10,680 nucleotides of DNA from Gemmatimonas phototrophica (GCA_945870175.1 CAMBRJ010000055.1:1-10680), one strand, 5' to 3'. Numbered from the stretch's first letter, positions 1 through 6,068 are shown. Notes: generated by a model not told the origin, from the letters alone. Program-made: numbers and translations.

Positions 1-75
1 GAACCAACGATGACGGTCGCGCATGCGGAGTCACTCGCAAGCGCACCCTCACGCCATGACCGCGCGCCAGAGCGA
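1..75. other. Spacer after waaA; possible 5' end of next minus-strand gene
   Basis: This stretch lies downstream of the waaA stop on the minus strand. Minus-strand reading frames stay open to the window edge from several candidate starts: GTG at 52-50, 46-44 or 34-32 in one frame, and ATG at 24-22 in another. None has a convincing Shine-Dalgarno, and at most 17 residues would be visible, so no product can be named. I see no terminator hairpin, which leaves open that the next gene is cotranscribed with waaA. Confidence 0.3.
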
Positions 76-1377
76 CTACACCCGCTCCCGCAACAACCGC
101 TGCACCAGCCGCACCGACCGCTCGGTGGCCCCGAGCTCACGCTGCACCAAAGCCAGCGCCGCCGCACCGGCCACCGCGCGCGTCGCCGACTCGAACAGCC
201 AGGCACCCATCGCCGCCGCGCACTCGCCCGCATCACGCACCACGCGGGCGCCGCCGGCCGCGAGCAGCAGCCCGGCTTCGCGGCTCATGTCGTGGCCGGG
301 GCCGAACAGCACCGGTGCGCCGAACGCGGCCGGCTCGATCACCGAGTGCAGACCGGCGGCGTGAAAGCCGCCGCCCACAAAGGCTACGTCGGCGAGCGCA
401 TAGAGATCGCCCAGCACGCCGACGCGATCCACGACAATCACGTCGCGCTGCGCGGCCGCCGCGTCCGACTCGGCCTCGGCCAACGTGGCCACTGACAGCC
501 CTGCCGAGCGCGCCCAGCCAAGAATGGGGGCCAGATGCGCCGCCGTCGGTTCATGCGGGGCGATGATCAGACGCGGTCGAGGTTGATCGCCGCCCTCGCG
601 CAAGGCGCCCGCGTACGCCGCCAGCAGCACCGCCTCGTCGGTTGGCCACGTGGAACCCGCCACGAGCGTTGGTCGCGAACTGGCGAGGGCCTGCAAGAGC
701 GGTTGCTGCCGGTCGACCCCCTGCGCGCGGGCCCACACCTGATCGAAACGCGTGTCGCCCGTGACCTCGAGCACGTCGGGGCGCACACCGAGTGCGAGCA
801 GGCGGTCGGCACTGGCCTGATCGATCGCGCCGACGCCCTGCAGGGCGCGGTAGGCGTCGCGGAGCAGGAGGCGGGCCAGTGTGCCTGTTCGCCCCGATCG
901 GGCCGCCAGCGTGGCACTGAGGAGCACGACGGGGATGTTTCGCGCCGTCGCGCGCTCCACGAGATTCGGCCACACGTCGAGCTTCACGAACACCAGCACG
1001 GCGGGCTGCAACGCGTCGAGCATCGCGTCGGCTTCGTGGCGCCCGTCAAAGGGCAGGTAGTCCGTGATGTCGGCGCCGATCGAGGTGGCAAACCGCTCGG
1101 CACTGGGCGAGAAATACGTGTAGGCGAGCTGCCACTCCGGATGTACCTCACGCCAGCGATGCGCGACGGGGCGCGCCTGCAGCCCTTCACCTACCGACGG
1201 GGCGTGGATCCACACCAGCGGTCGCGCCGCCGAACGAACCGCCCGGCTGGTGACGGCCACCCGATCTAGCAGCCCGCGACGGGCCGCCAGCGAACGACAG
1301 AGCTTCGACTCGCTCGATGGGGCCAGCCGCGTGGCGATTCGCGTGGCGATTCGCGTGGCGATCCGGGCGGCGAGCAC
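76..1377 (-). CDS. waaA: 3-deoxy-D-manno-octulosonic acid (Kdo) transferase, GT30 family
   Basis: WaaA (KdtA) is a membrane-anchored glycosyltransferase that moves Kdo from CMP-Kdo onto the lipid A precursor at the cytoplasmic face of the inner membrane. The 433-aa product has the two-domain GT-B layout of the family. Near residues 56-64 is the W-I-H-x-x-S-V-G-E block with the expected catalytic Glu64. Residues 132-138 read KLDVWPN, TGDTRFD is at 206-212, GSTWPTDE at 241-248 and APHE at 273-276. The CMP-Kdo-binding side has GVLGDLYALADVAFVGGGF at 320-338 and H-S-V-I-E-P-A ... F-G-P at 344-360. The start used is GTG at 1377, preceded by GGAG at 5-nt spacing. Reading further upstream gives NPLVRSAYGAGV, which looks like a normal family N-terminus, so the real start may be a CTG at 1413 overlapping the dsbA-like stop. 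The family assignment is firm; the start is not. Confidence 0.92.
   Translation of the reverse strand: MLAARIATRIATRIATRLAPSSESKLCRSLAARRGLLDRVAVTSRAVRSAARPLVWIHAPSVGEGLQARPVAHRWREVHPEWQLAYTYFSPSAERFATSIGADITDYLPFDGRHEADAMLDALQPAVLVFVKLDVWPNLVERATARNIPVVLLSATLAARSGRTGTLARLLLRDAYRALQGVGAIDQASADRLLALGVRPDVLEVTGDTRFDQVWARAQGVDRQQPLLQALASSRPTLVAGSTWPTDEAVLLAAYAGALREGGDQPRPRLIIAPHEPTAAHLAPILGWARSAGLSVATLAEAESDAAAAQRDVIVVDRVGVLGDLYALADVAFVGGGFHAAGLHSVIEPAAFGAPVLFGPGHDMSREAGLLLAAGGARVVRDAGECAAAMGAWLFESATRAVAGAAALALVQRELGATERSVRLVQRLLRERV
1330..1365 (-). repeat. 12-bp in-frame tandem repeat, three units, in the waaA 5' end
   Basis: Three head-to-tail 12-bp units occupy 1330-1341, 1342-1353 and 1354-1365. 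The first two are identical on the plus strand (CGTGGCGATTCG); the third differs by one base. On the coding strand each unit reads Arg-Ile-Ala-Thr, covering residues 5-16 of the GTG-started protein, followed by a partial fourth unit (R-L-A-P). The unit is close to a repeat in lemA at 4054-4089. The near identity at DNA level suggests recent slippage expansion. Confidence 0.9.
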
Positions 1378-1409
1378 GCCCGCTCCGTACGCCGAGCGGA
1401 CCAGCGGGT

Positions 1410-2207
1410 TCAGCGCGTCCTCTTCGACTTCGCCACCGCCAGCGCCGTGTCGATGGCTTTGCGAAAATCCTGGTATGGCAGGGCGCCTTGCACGAGGAAG
1501 TCGCCCACCAGAAATGACGGCGTGGATTGCACGCGCGCCTGCGAGGCCTGTCGCTCGTCGTTCTCGACGAGCAGGCGGATCGCGTCGGACTTTCGGCAGC
1601 GGGTGAAGGTGGGCAGGTCGAGCGACACTTCGCGGGCGATCGCCTCCAGCTTCGCCGTGGCATTGTCGAGCGGCTGGAAGGCGCGCTGCTCACGGAACAG
1701 CACGTCGGCGTATTCCCAGAACTTCTGTTGCACCGCGGCGCACATCGACGCCTCGGCCTGTGCCCGGGCGTGACGATGAATCGAGAGGGGCAGATGGAGG
1801 TACGCCATGCGGATCTTGCCGGCATCGATGTAGTCGCGCTTCAGCTTCGCCATCGACGAGTCGTGCCACTGCTTGCAGTACGGACACTGAAAGTCGCTGA
1901 TCATCACCACCCACATCGCATCGTCACGCCCCATCAGTCGGCCACGATCGGCGCGCTGAATCGTGATCGAGTCGGCGAGCGAATCACCGGAGGCGTCCGG
2001 ACGTGTCACGGCCGTGGTCTGCAGCAGCGGTGATCCCGCCGCCGGCATCGTACCGCCAGTCGTACCGCTCGCGGTCGTGTTCGCCGCGTCACTGGTGTCG
2101 CGTCCGCAGGCCGTGAGGGCGGCCAGGCAGAACAGGAGCGTCGACAGGCGAGACACAGAACGCACTCGGGACATGAAATTCCGGATCAGGTTGGAGACGG
2201 TTGGCAT
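1410..2207 (-). CDS. DsbA-like thiol-disulfide oxidoreductase lipoprotein (thioredoxin fold)
   Basis: The 265-aa product begins with a basic stretch and a hydrophobic segment ending in a lipobox, L-T-A-C with Cys34, so it should be a lipoprotein facing the periplasm. A Ser/Thr/Gly-rich linker (about 35-75) leads into a DsbA-family domain of the Thioredoxin_4 kind. The redox motif is CPYC at 108-111 within ISDFQCPYCKQWH, and the cis-proline is P230 in STPSFLVGD. Further Cys are at 156 and 204. The role should be making, breaking or isomerising disulfides in exported proteins; the sequence does not decide which. ATG at 2207 has AAGGG just upstream (4-nt gap). An in-frame ATG at 2174 would also give a normal lipoprotein signal but has a weaker site. 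It is divergent from the TPM gene and upstream of waaA, with which it probably forms a transcription unit. Confidence 0.9.
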   Translation of the reverse strand: MPTVSNLIRNFMSRVRSVSRLSTLLFCLAALTACGRDTSDAANTTASGTTGGTMPAAGSPLLQTTAVTRPDASGDSLADSITIQRADRGRLMGRDDAMWVVMISDFQCPYCKQWHDSSMAKLKRDYIDAGKIRMAYLHLPLSIHRHARAQAEASMCAAVQQKFWEYADVLFREQRAFQPLDNATAKLEAIAREVSLDLPTFTRCRKSDAIRLLVENDERQASQARVQSTPSFLVGDFLVQGALPYQDFRKAIDTALAVAKSKRTR

Positions 2208-2330
2208 GTAGCCCTTGGCAATCTAACGGATCCGGCGAGGTCGGCACGGCAGATGCCACGGCAGATGCCAAAGGCGTCACCCGTGACACCGAATCCTTGC
2301 GGCGCGCGTACGGACGGTATCTTTCACTCC
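2208..2330. promoter_or_regulatory. Divergent intergenic region between the dsbA-like and TPM genes
   Basis: Both flanking genes point away from this 123-bp stretch, so promoters for both must lie here. On the plus strand TTGCGG at 2297-2302 and TATCTT at 2318-2323 are separated by 15 bp. This is a tentative -35/-10 pair with a short spacer, and its -10 ends 7 nt before the GTG at 2331. No operator or riboswitch is recognised. A 12-bp direct repeat lies at 2245-2268. Confidence 0.35.
2245..2268. repeat. 12-bp direct tandem repeat, two perfect copies
   Basis: The unit CACGGCAGATGC occurs at 2245-2256 and again at 2257-2268 with no mismatch. It lies in the divergent promoter region, about 38-61 bp upstream of the dsbA-like start on that gene's side. 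It may be slippage or a paired protein-binding site; nothing in the sequence decides between them. Confidence 0.85.
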
Positions 2331-3239
2331 GTGCGCATCCTCTTGGTTCAATCCGACCACCGCCGTCTCGCTGCCCGCGCGGTTCCGCTCGCTCGGCATG
2401 GCATGCTGTGGCTCGTCGCGGCGATCCTCGCCGTTGGCGCGTGGCCGGCGCGTGCGTGGGGTCAGGTCGCGGCGGCCGGTCAGCCGCTTCCAGCGCCGGT
2501 CGGCTACGTCAACGACTTCGCGAACGTGCTCGCGCCCGACGCGGCCGCCCGCATCGACGATCTCGCCAAGCGCGTCAACGCGGCGACCCGTGGTGACATG
2601 GTCATCGTCACGCTGCCGAATCTTGCAGGACGACCCGTGGAAGAAGTGTCGCTGCGTCTTGGCCGCGAGTGGAAGATCGGTGCCGACGCGGCGATCGGTG
2701 ATCAGGCCCGCAATGCCGGGGTGATCATCCTGCTGGTGCCCAAGGAAACGTCGGACGACGGCCGCGGGTACTGCCGCATCGAGACCGGGCAGGGCACCGA
2801 AGGCTTCATCACCGACGCCATCTCGGGCGAGATCTGCCGCGAGCAGACGCCGCTGTTTCGTGCGCAAGACTATTCCGGCGCCTTGGAGCGCATCGCGACC
2901 GATGTCGCGGGGCGCTATGCCGCCAACTTCGGCGTGGCGCTGGACGGCGTGCCGCCCCCGCAACAACGACGACGGCCGCCGCAGTCGCAAGGCATTCCGC
3001 CGTTCATGGTGGTGCTGGCGCTGGTGATTTTCCTCTCGTTGCTCAGCTCCTCTCGTGGACGGCGTCGCGGTGGCTGTGTGGGCTGCATCCCCATTCCCAT
3101 GCCCGGCCCGTCGTCGGGAGGGTGGCACAGCGGCAGTGGCGGATTCGGTGGCGGCTTCGGCGGCGGTGGTGGCGGAGGGTTCGGCGGATTCGGCGGTGGC
3201 GGCGGATTTAGTGGTGGTGGTGGCGGCTCCAACTGGTGA
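2331..3239 (+). CDS. TPM-domain membrane protein with Gly-rich C-terminal tail (YgcG-like)
   Basis: With the GTG start at 2331 the product is 302 aa. A basic N-terminus (HRR, RH) leads into a hydrophobic export segment at about 25-43, ending ARAWG. The TPM domain spans roughly 58-196: GYVNDFANVL at 58-67, REWKIG at 112-117, NAGVIILLVP at 128-137, then the R-I-E-T-G block near 149-153. A transmembrane helix is at about 224-239, followed by a basic stop-transfer patch (RGRRR) and a tail of mostly Gly with Phe/Ser, ending SNW. This architecture is typical of TPM proteins found beside LemA; their biochemical role is poorly defined, with phosphatase activity shown for a plant member. Cys148 and Cys169 lie inside the domain and Cys249/Cys252 form CxxC after the helix. 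Other possible starts are 2253 and ATG 2403; the last lacks a basic n-region. The stop overlaps the next gene as GTGA. Confidence 0.88.
   Translation: MRILLVQSDHRRLAARAVPLARHGMLWLVAAILAVGAWPARAWGQVAAAGQPLPAPVGYVNDFANVLAPDAAARIDDLAKRVNAATRGDMVIVTLPNLAGRPVEEVSLRLGREWKIGADAAIGDQARNAGVIILLVPKETSDDGRGYCRIETGQGTEGFITDAISGEICREQTPLFRAQDYSGALERIATDVAGRYAANFGVALDGVPPPQQRRRPPQSQGIPPFMVVLALVIFLSLLSSSRGRRRGGCVGCIPIPMPGPSSGGWHSGSGGFGGGFGGGGGGGFGGFGGGGGFSGGGGGSNW
3117..3236 (+). repeat. Glycine-codon low-complexity tract (GGC/GGT/GGA with TTC)
   Basis: This segment encodes the tail of the TPM protein, residues about 263 to the end, as runs of Gly broken by Phe and Ser. At DNA level it is a G-rich, near trinucleotide-repeat tract on the plus strand, prone to slippage and to G-rich secondary structure. 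It immediately precedes the GTGA start/stop junction with the nucleotidyltransferase gene, so its mRNA structure could affect coupling. Gly-rich tails are usual in this family. Confidence 0.8.
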
Positions 3240-4003
3240 ACAGATCCATGGCACGTGCTTCGATGTCTCTCGATGACCTTGTCCAGCAGTTGCGTCAGGT
3301 GCACGGTGACGCGCTGCGGGCGGCAGTCCTGTATGGATCGGCGGCCAGCGGCGAGCAGGTGGTCGGGCACTCCGACTTCAATGTGCTCGTCATTGTCTCC
3401 ACGATCGACGTGGCGCTCATGCGCCGTCTCGGACAGACCATGCGCGCCTGGCAGGAAGCCGGGAACCCGCCGGTCCTCGTGCTCACCGAGCAGGAGTGGC
3501 GGCGTTCGGCCGACATCTTCCCGATGGAGTACGCCGATATCCTCGAGCGACATCGCGTGCTGCATGGCACGCTGTCCCTGAGCGACCTGACGGTGGATCT
3601 GCAACATCTGCGGTTGCAGACGGAGCAGGAAGCGATGGGCAAGTTGCTGCGCCTACGGCGAGGCGTGATGGTGGCCGGCACGGACGCGGCGAGGCAAACC
3701 GATCTGCTGCGCTCGAGCTACAGCGCGTTGCTCGTGATCTTTCGTGCCGTCCTACGCCTCCACGGCGTGACGCCGGAACGCGATGCGACGCGGGTGATTC
3801 AGGAGGTGGCCACGCAGTGCGGGTTCGACCCGGCGCCGTTCCTCTCGGTGGCGGCGCTCGTGCGCGGCACGGCGCTCTCGAACGGCGAGGCGGAAACCGT
3901 GCTCGCGGGGTATCTCCGCGGTATGGATGTCCTCGTCGAATATCTCGATCGATTCACGCCGCCAACGGCGGCAGCAGCAGTTATTTCCCCAGTCCACTCA
4001 TGA
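3236..4003 (+). CDS. Nucleotidyltransferase-fold protein with helical C-terminal half
   Basis: The 255-aa cytosolic protein has no signal or membrane segment. Residues 31-53 carry the polymerase-beta/MNT superfamily signature: V-L-Y-G-S-A-A-S-G at 31-39, then S-D-F-N-V-L-V at 46-52. The usual GS...DxD metal site is therefore GS...DxN, with Asp47 kept and Asn49 in the second position. A later F-P-M-E-Y-A-D-I at 95-102 supplies carboxylates (Glu98, Asp101) where the third catalytic acid can sit. The rest (about 120-240) looks all-helical, as in kanamycin-nucleotidyltransferase-like proteins. Substrate is unknown: it could modify a small molecule, RNA or protein, or be an inactive nucleotide sensor. 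The longest start, GTG at 3236, overlaps the TPM stop by 4 nt (GTGA). ATG 3248 and ATG 3263 (MSLDDL) are alternatives. Its stop overlaps the lemA leader, so it sits in the middle of a coupled operon. Confidence 0.78.
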   Translation: MNRSMARASMSLDDLVQQLRQVHGDALRAAVLYGSAASGEQVVGHSDFNVLVIVSTIDVALMRRLGQTMRAWQEAGNPPVLVLTEQEWRRSADIFPMEYADILERHRVLHGTLSLSDLTVDLQHLRLQTEQEAMGKLLRLRRGVMVAGTDAARQTDLLRSSYSALLVIFRAVLRLHGVTPERDATRVIQEVATQCGFDPAPFLSVAALVRGTALSNGEAETVLAGYLRGMDVLVEYLDRFTPPTAAAAVISPVHS

Positions 4004-4006
4004 GGA
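4002..4006 (+). promoter_or_regulatory. Shine-Dalgarno deciding the lemA start
   Basis: GAGGA at 4002-4006 lies 5 nt before ATG 4012 and partly coincides with the TGA stop (4001-4003) of the nucleotidyltransferase gene. This favours ATG 4012. The in-frame ATG at 4000, which forms an ATGA overlap with that stop, would put the site inside the coding sequence. Either choice couples lemA translation to the gene before it. Confidence 0.6.
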
Positions 4007-4011
4007 ACCCC

Positions 4012-4662
4012 ATGGTCACGACACCGCGTTCCGATCGTCCGTTCTCTTGGTCACGCCTCGCCTCGCGAGTCGCCTCGCGAGCCGCTTCGCGCGCGCGACT
4101 GCTGGCAGTGGCCGTCGCGTTGCCGCTCGGCATGAATGCCTGCGGCTACAATTCGATCCAGACGTACGACGAACAGGCCGCCCAGGCCAAGCAGAACATC
4201 GATGCGCAGCTGCAGCGGCGGGCCGATCTGATTCCGAATCTCGTGAACACGGTCAAGGGATTCGCCGCGCAGGAAAGCGACGTGCTGACCGCGGTCACTC
4301 AGGCGCGGGCTGGACTGATTGGTGCCTTGCAGAAGCCGGGCGGTTCCGATCCGGCCGAATTGGCCAACGCCAACCAGCAGCTCACGACGTCGCTCGGACG
4401 TCTCAATGTGACTGTCGAAGCGTATCCGGAGCTCAAGTCGAACGAGAACTTCCTCCGGCTGCAGGACGAACTCACCGGCACCGAGAATCGCATCGCGGTC
4501 TCGCGGACCGATTACAACGGCGCCGTGCGTCTGTACAACGAGTACATCCGCAAGTTTCCCGCGGTCCTCACGGCCAAGGTGACGGGTGCCAAGCCGCGCG
4601 CGTATTTCGAAGTCACCGACGCCGCCTCGCGTGCGGCACCGACCGTCGACTTCAAGAAGTAA
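4012..4662 (+). CDS. lemA: LemA family lipoprotein
   Basis: The 216-aa product carries the unmistakable LemA core: I-D-A-Q-L-Q-R-R-A-D-L-I-P-N-L-V followed by TVKGFAAQE, then TQARAG, NQQL and YPELKSNENFLRLQDEL, and near the end YNEYIRKFP. The N-terminus is basic and rich in R-x-A-S, then hydrophobic (about 29-40). It ends with M-N-A-C-G-Y-N, making Cys44 a likely lipidation site, with Gly-Tyr-Asn starting the mature protein. LemA is normally an inner-membrane protein with an extended helical domain outside the cytoplasm; its function remains unclear. Here it is the last gene of an operon with TPM and nucleotidyltransferase partners. The start is set by a GAGGA site 5 nt upstream. Only 27 nt separate its stop from the convergent PilW-like stop, and I see no clear terminator there. 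Confidence 0.95.
   Translation: MVTTPRSDRPFSWSRLASRVASRAASRARLLAVAVALPLGMNACGYNSIQTYDEQAAQAKQNIDAQLQRRADLIPNLVNTVKGFAAQESDVLTAVTQARAGLIGALQKPGGSDPAELANANQQLTTSLGRLNVTVEAYPELKSNENFLRLQDELTGTENRIAVSRTDYNGAVRLYNEYIRKFPAVLTAKVTGAKPRAYFEVTDAASRAAPTVDFKK
4054..4089 (+). repeat. 12-bp in-frame degenerate tandem repeat in the lemA 5' end
   Basis: Three 12-bp units at 4054-4065, 4066-4077 and 4078-4089 encode R-L-A-S, R-V-A-S and R-A-A-S (LemA residues 15-26). The middle unit CGAGTCGCCTCG matches the waaA coding-strand unit CGAATCGCCACG at 10 of 12 positions. The units here are more diverged from each other than those in waaA. They form the basic region before the lipoprotein signal's hydrophobic core. 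Confidence 0.8.
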
Positions 4663-4689
4663 ACTCGACGTAACCTGGTGGTCGCCCCG

Positions 4690-5634
4690 TCACATCTTGT
4701 TCTTTTCGTAGAGCAGATTGCGCGGGGCCACACGCCACTCGTACCATCGGTCGATGGGATTGCCGCCATTCACGGCGGGGTCGCTGCGGTCGCTGCGGAT
4801 CTTCGTCCGGATGCGGACGCCGATCACATCGTTGCCGTCGTTCGTGGTATCGGCGTCGAGGCCATCATACGTGGGATGTTCGACCCCCGAAATGAACACG
4901 AGCCGGCCCTCGAACAGCTCGACGCCGGTGGCGACCACATCGCCGTCGGGCGCGCCCGTCGCGGTCAGCCGTGACGCGCGCATGAGCTGCTTCGTTCCGG
5001 GAATGCGCCAGTACATCACCGCATTCACTCGTTGAATCGTGGTGCCCGATCGCGACAGGAGCAGGTTGTCGAGGCCCGCGTCGCGGTTGACGAGACGTGT
5101 CGTGGGCAGAAACTCGATGCGAAACAGCCCCGACCCCTGATTCGCGACGCTCGTGAGCAACAAGAGCCGACGCGCCGTTCCCACCTGCAGTCGTACGAGA
5201 TCGCCCGCTTTCACATCGTACGCACCGTTCACTTTCTTGAAGTCGATGCACGTCGCCCCACAGGTCCCGCCCGCCGGATAGTTCGGCAGCGTGTCGCCGT
5301 CGTCGAAAATCGGGTATACCGGCGCCTCGGTCGGCTCGAACGGCACCGACAGCACCGAGATGGTGTCGCCGACGGTCCCCAGGGCGGAGAAGACCGACGT
5401 GCCGACCATGCCAATGCCCGCCTCCTGGACGTCGCGGGCCAGCGAGAGCCCCACGAAGCGGGCGCCGCGATCCACCCCCTCGCGCACGGTCCACGAACGT
5501 CGCGTCCGCCAGCTGCTTAACGCAAAGGCGGTTGCCGACGCGATCACCACCATGCCGATGGTCATCGACATCAGCACTTCGGCCAGCGTGAAGCCACGAC
5601 GCGCGCGCCGGGGCAGAACTGCGATTGTGCGCAT
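4690..5634 (-). CDS. PilW-like minor type IV prepilin
   Basis: Starting at ATG 5634 the product is 314 aa. It opens with a basic leader and the prepilin peptidase site R-R-G14|F15-T-L-A-E19-V-L: Phe would be the methylated +1 residue and Glu19 the canonical +5 Glu. A hydrophobic helix (about 15-41) follows, then a soluble domain with a CGATC (Cys125/Cys129) motif that could form a disulfide. Length and the GDTISVLS and SGLFRIEFLPTTR segments fit a PilW/minor-pilin type protein, which would join the tip or initiation complex after cleavage by a PilD-type peptidase encoded elsewhere. The open frame runs upstream to 5841, but that extension lies over the PilV-like gene. The ATG overlaps that gene's TAA as TAATG, so the start is well supported. 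It is the last gene of the prepilin set. Confidence 0.86.
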   Translation of the reverse strand: MRTIAVLPRRARRGFTLAEVLMSMTIGMVVIASATAFALSSWRTRRSWTVREGVDRGARFVGLSLARDVQEAGIGMVGTSVFSALGTVGDTISVLSVPFEPTEAPVYPIFDDGDTLPNYPAGGTCGATCIDFKKVNGAYDVKAGDLVRLQVGTARRLLLLTSVANQGSGLFRIEFLPTTRLVNRDAGLDNLLLSRSGTTIQRVNAVMYWRIPGTKQLMRASRLTATGAPDGDVVATGVELFEGRLVFISGVEHPTYDGLDADTTNDGNDVIGVRIRTKIRSDRSDPAVNGGNPIDRWYEWRVAPRNLLYEKNKM

Positions 5635-6068
5635 TATTGGGCCCCGGAGAGACCGTTGCCGCGAAACAGCAACGTGGTGAGCACGACGGGCGTCGAGGCG
5701 CGTGGATAGTCGATGGTGACGTCGATCTTGACGAGATTCTGGCGCGTTTCGGTGACCGTCATCGTGCGGACGTACGGACCGCTGGCATCCGGCGTTCCTT
5801 CCGCGCCAAGCCGTACCGATGACTCGGTCTCCACCAGCCACGGATCGCGCGTACGAACCTGTTCGAGATACGAGCGGCCGATGGCGATGGCGTTGGTCCG
5901 ATTCTGCGCCAGCGTCTGCAGTGTGATGGTGCTGGCGTTCGCACTGGCCAGCGACGACAGGCCAACCGCGAGCAGGATAATCGCGACGATCATCGAGACG
6001 AGCGTGAAGCCCCGGCGCGTCGATGGTGTCAGACGGGCGCGCTTCCGACGCAGGGGATGGCGGGTCAT
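5634..6068 (-). CDS. PilV-like minor prepilin lacking Glu at +5
   Basis: The 144-aa product has a long basic leader (residues 1-20) ending R-R-G20|F21-T-L-V-S25-M-I-V-A-I, then a hydrophobic helix typical of PilV (AIILLAVGLSSLASANA). The later YLEQVRTRDP resembles the segment after the helix in PilV/GspI proteins. The position normally held by the near-invariant Glu (+5) is Ser, read from TCG at about 5996-5994, so this is not a reading-frame error. In type II secretion the pseudopilin lacking this Glu (GspK) sits at the filament tip; by analogy this subunit may be a tip protein. The gene starts with an ATGA overlap with the FimT/GspH-like gene and ends in a TAATG overlap with the PilW-like gene. 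Confidence 0.87.
   Translation of the reverse strand: MTRHPLRRKRARLTPSTRRGFTLVSMIVAIILLAVGLSSLASANASTITLQTLAQNRTNAIAIGRSYLEQVRTRDPWLVETESSVRLGAEGTPDASGPYVRTMTVTETRQNLVKIDVTIDYPRASTPVVLTTLLFRGNGLSGAQ

Noticed and set aside
1330..1365. CRISPR or attachment-site interpretation of the tandem repeats
   Set aside because: The units are only 12 bp, directly adjacent with no spacers, and in coding phase.
3236..4003. MNT/HEPN-type toxin-antitoxin reading of the nucleotidyltransferase protein
   Set aside because: R-x4-H and R-x5-H patterns occur (R105-H110, R170-H176), but such short motifs are common by chance, there is no paired toxin gene, and the operon context with lemA and TPM argues against it.
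3496..4011. Upstream extension of the lemA reading frame
   Set aside because: It overlaps the nucleotidyltransferase gene, the translation is low-complexity, and a good ribosome site precedes ATG 4012.
4663..4689. Bidirectional terminator between lemA and the PilW-like gene
   Set aside because: The 27-nt convergent gap and its edges show no stem longer than about 3-4 bp and no T-run pairing with one.
5635..5841. Upstream extension of the PilW-like frame
   Set aside because: It lies over the PilV-like gene, and a prepilin leader should begin just before the RRGF site, as it does from ATG 5634.
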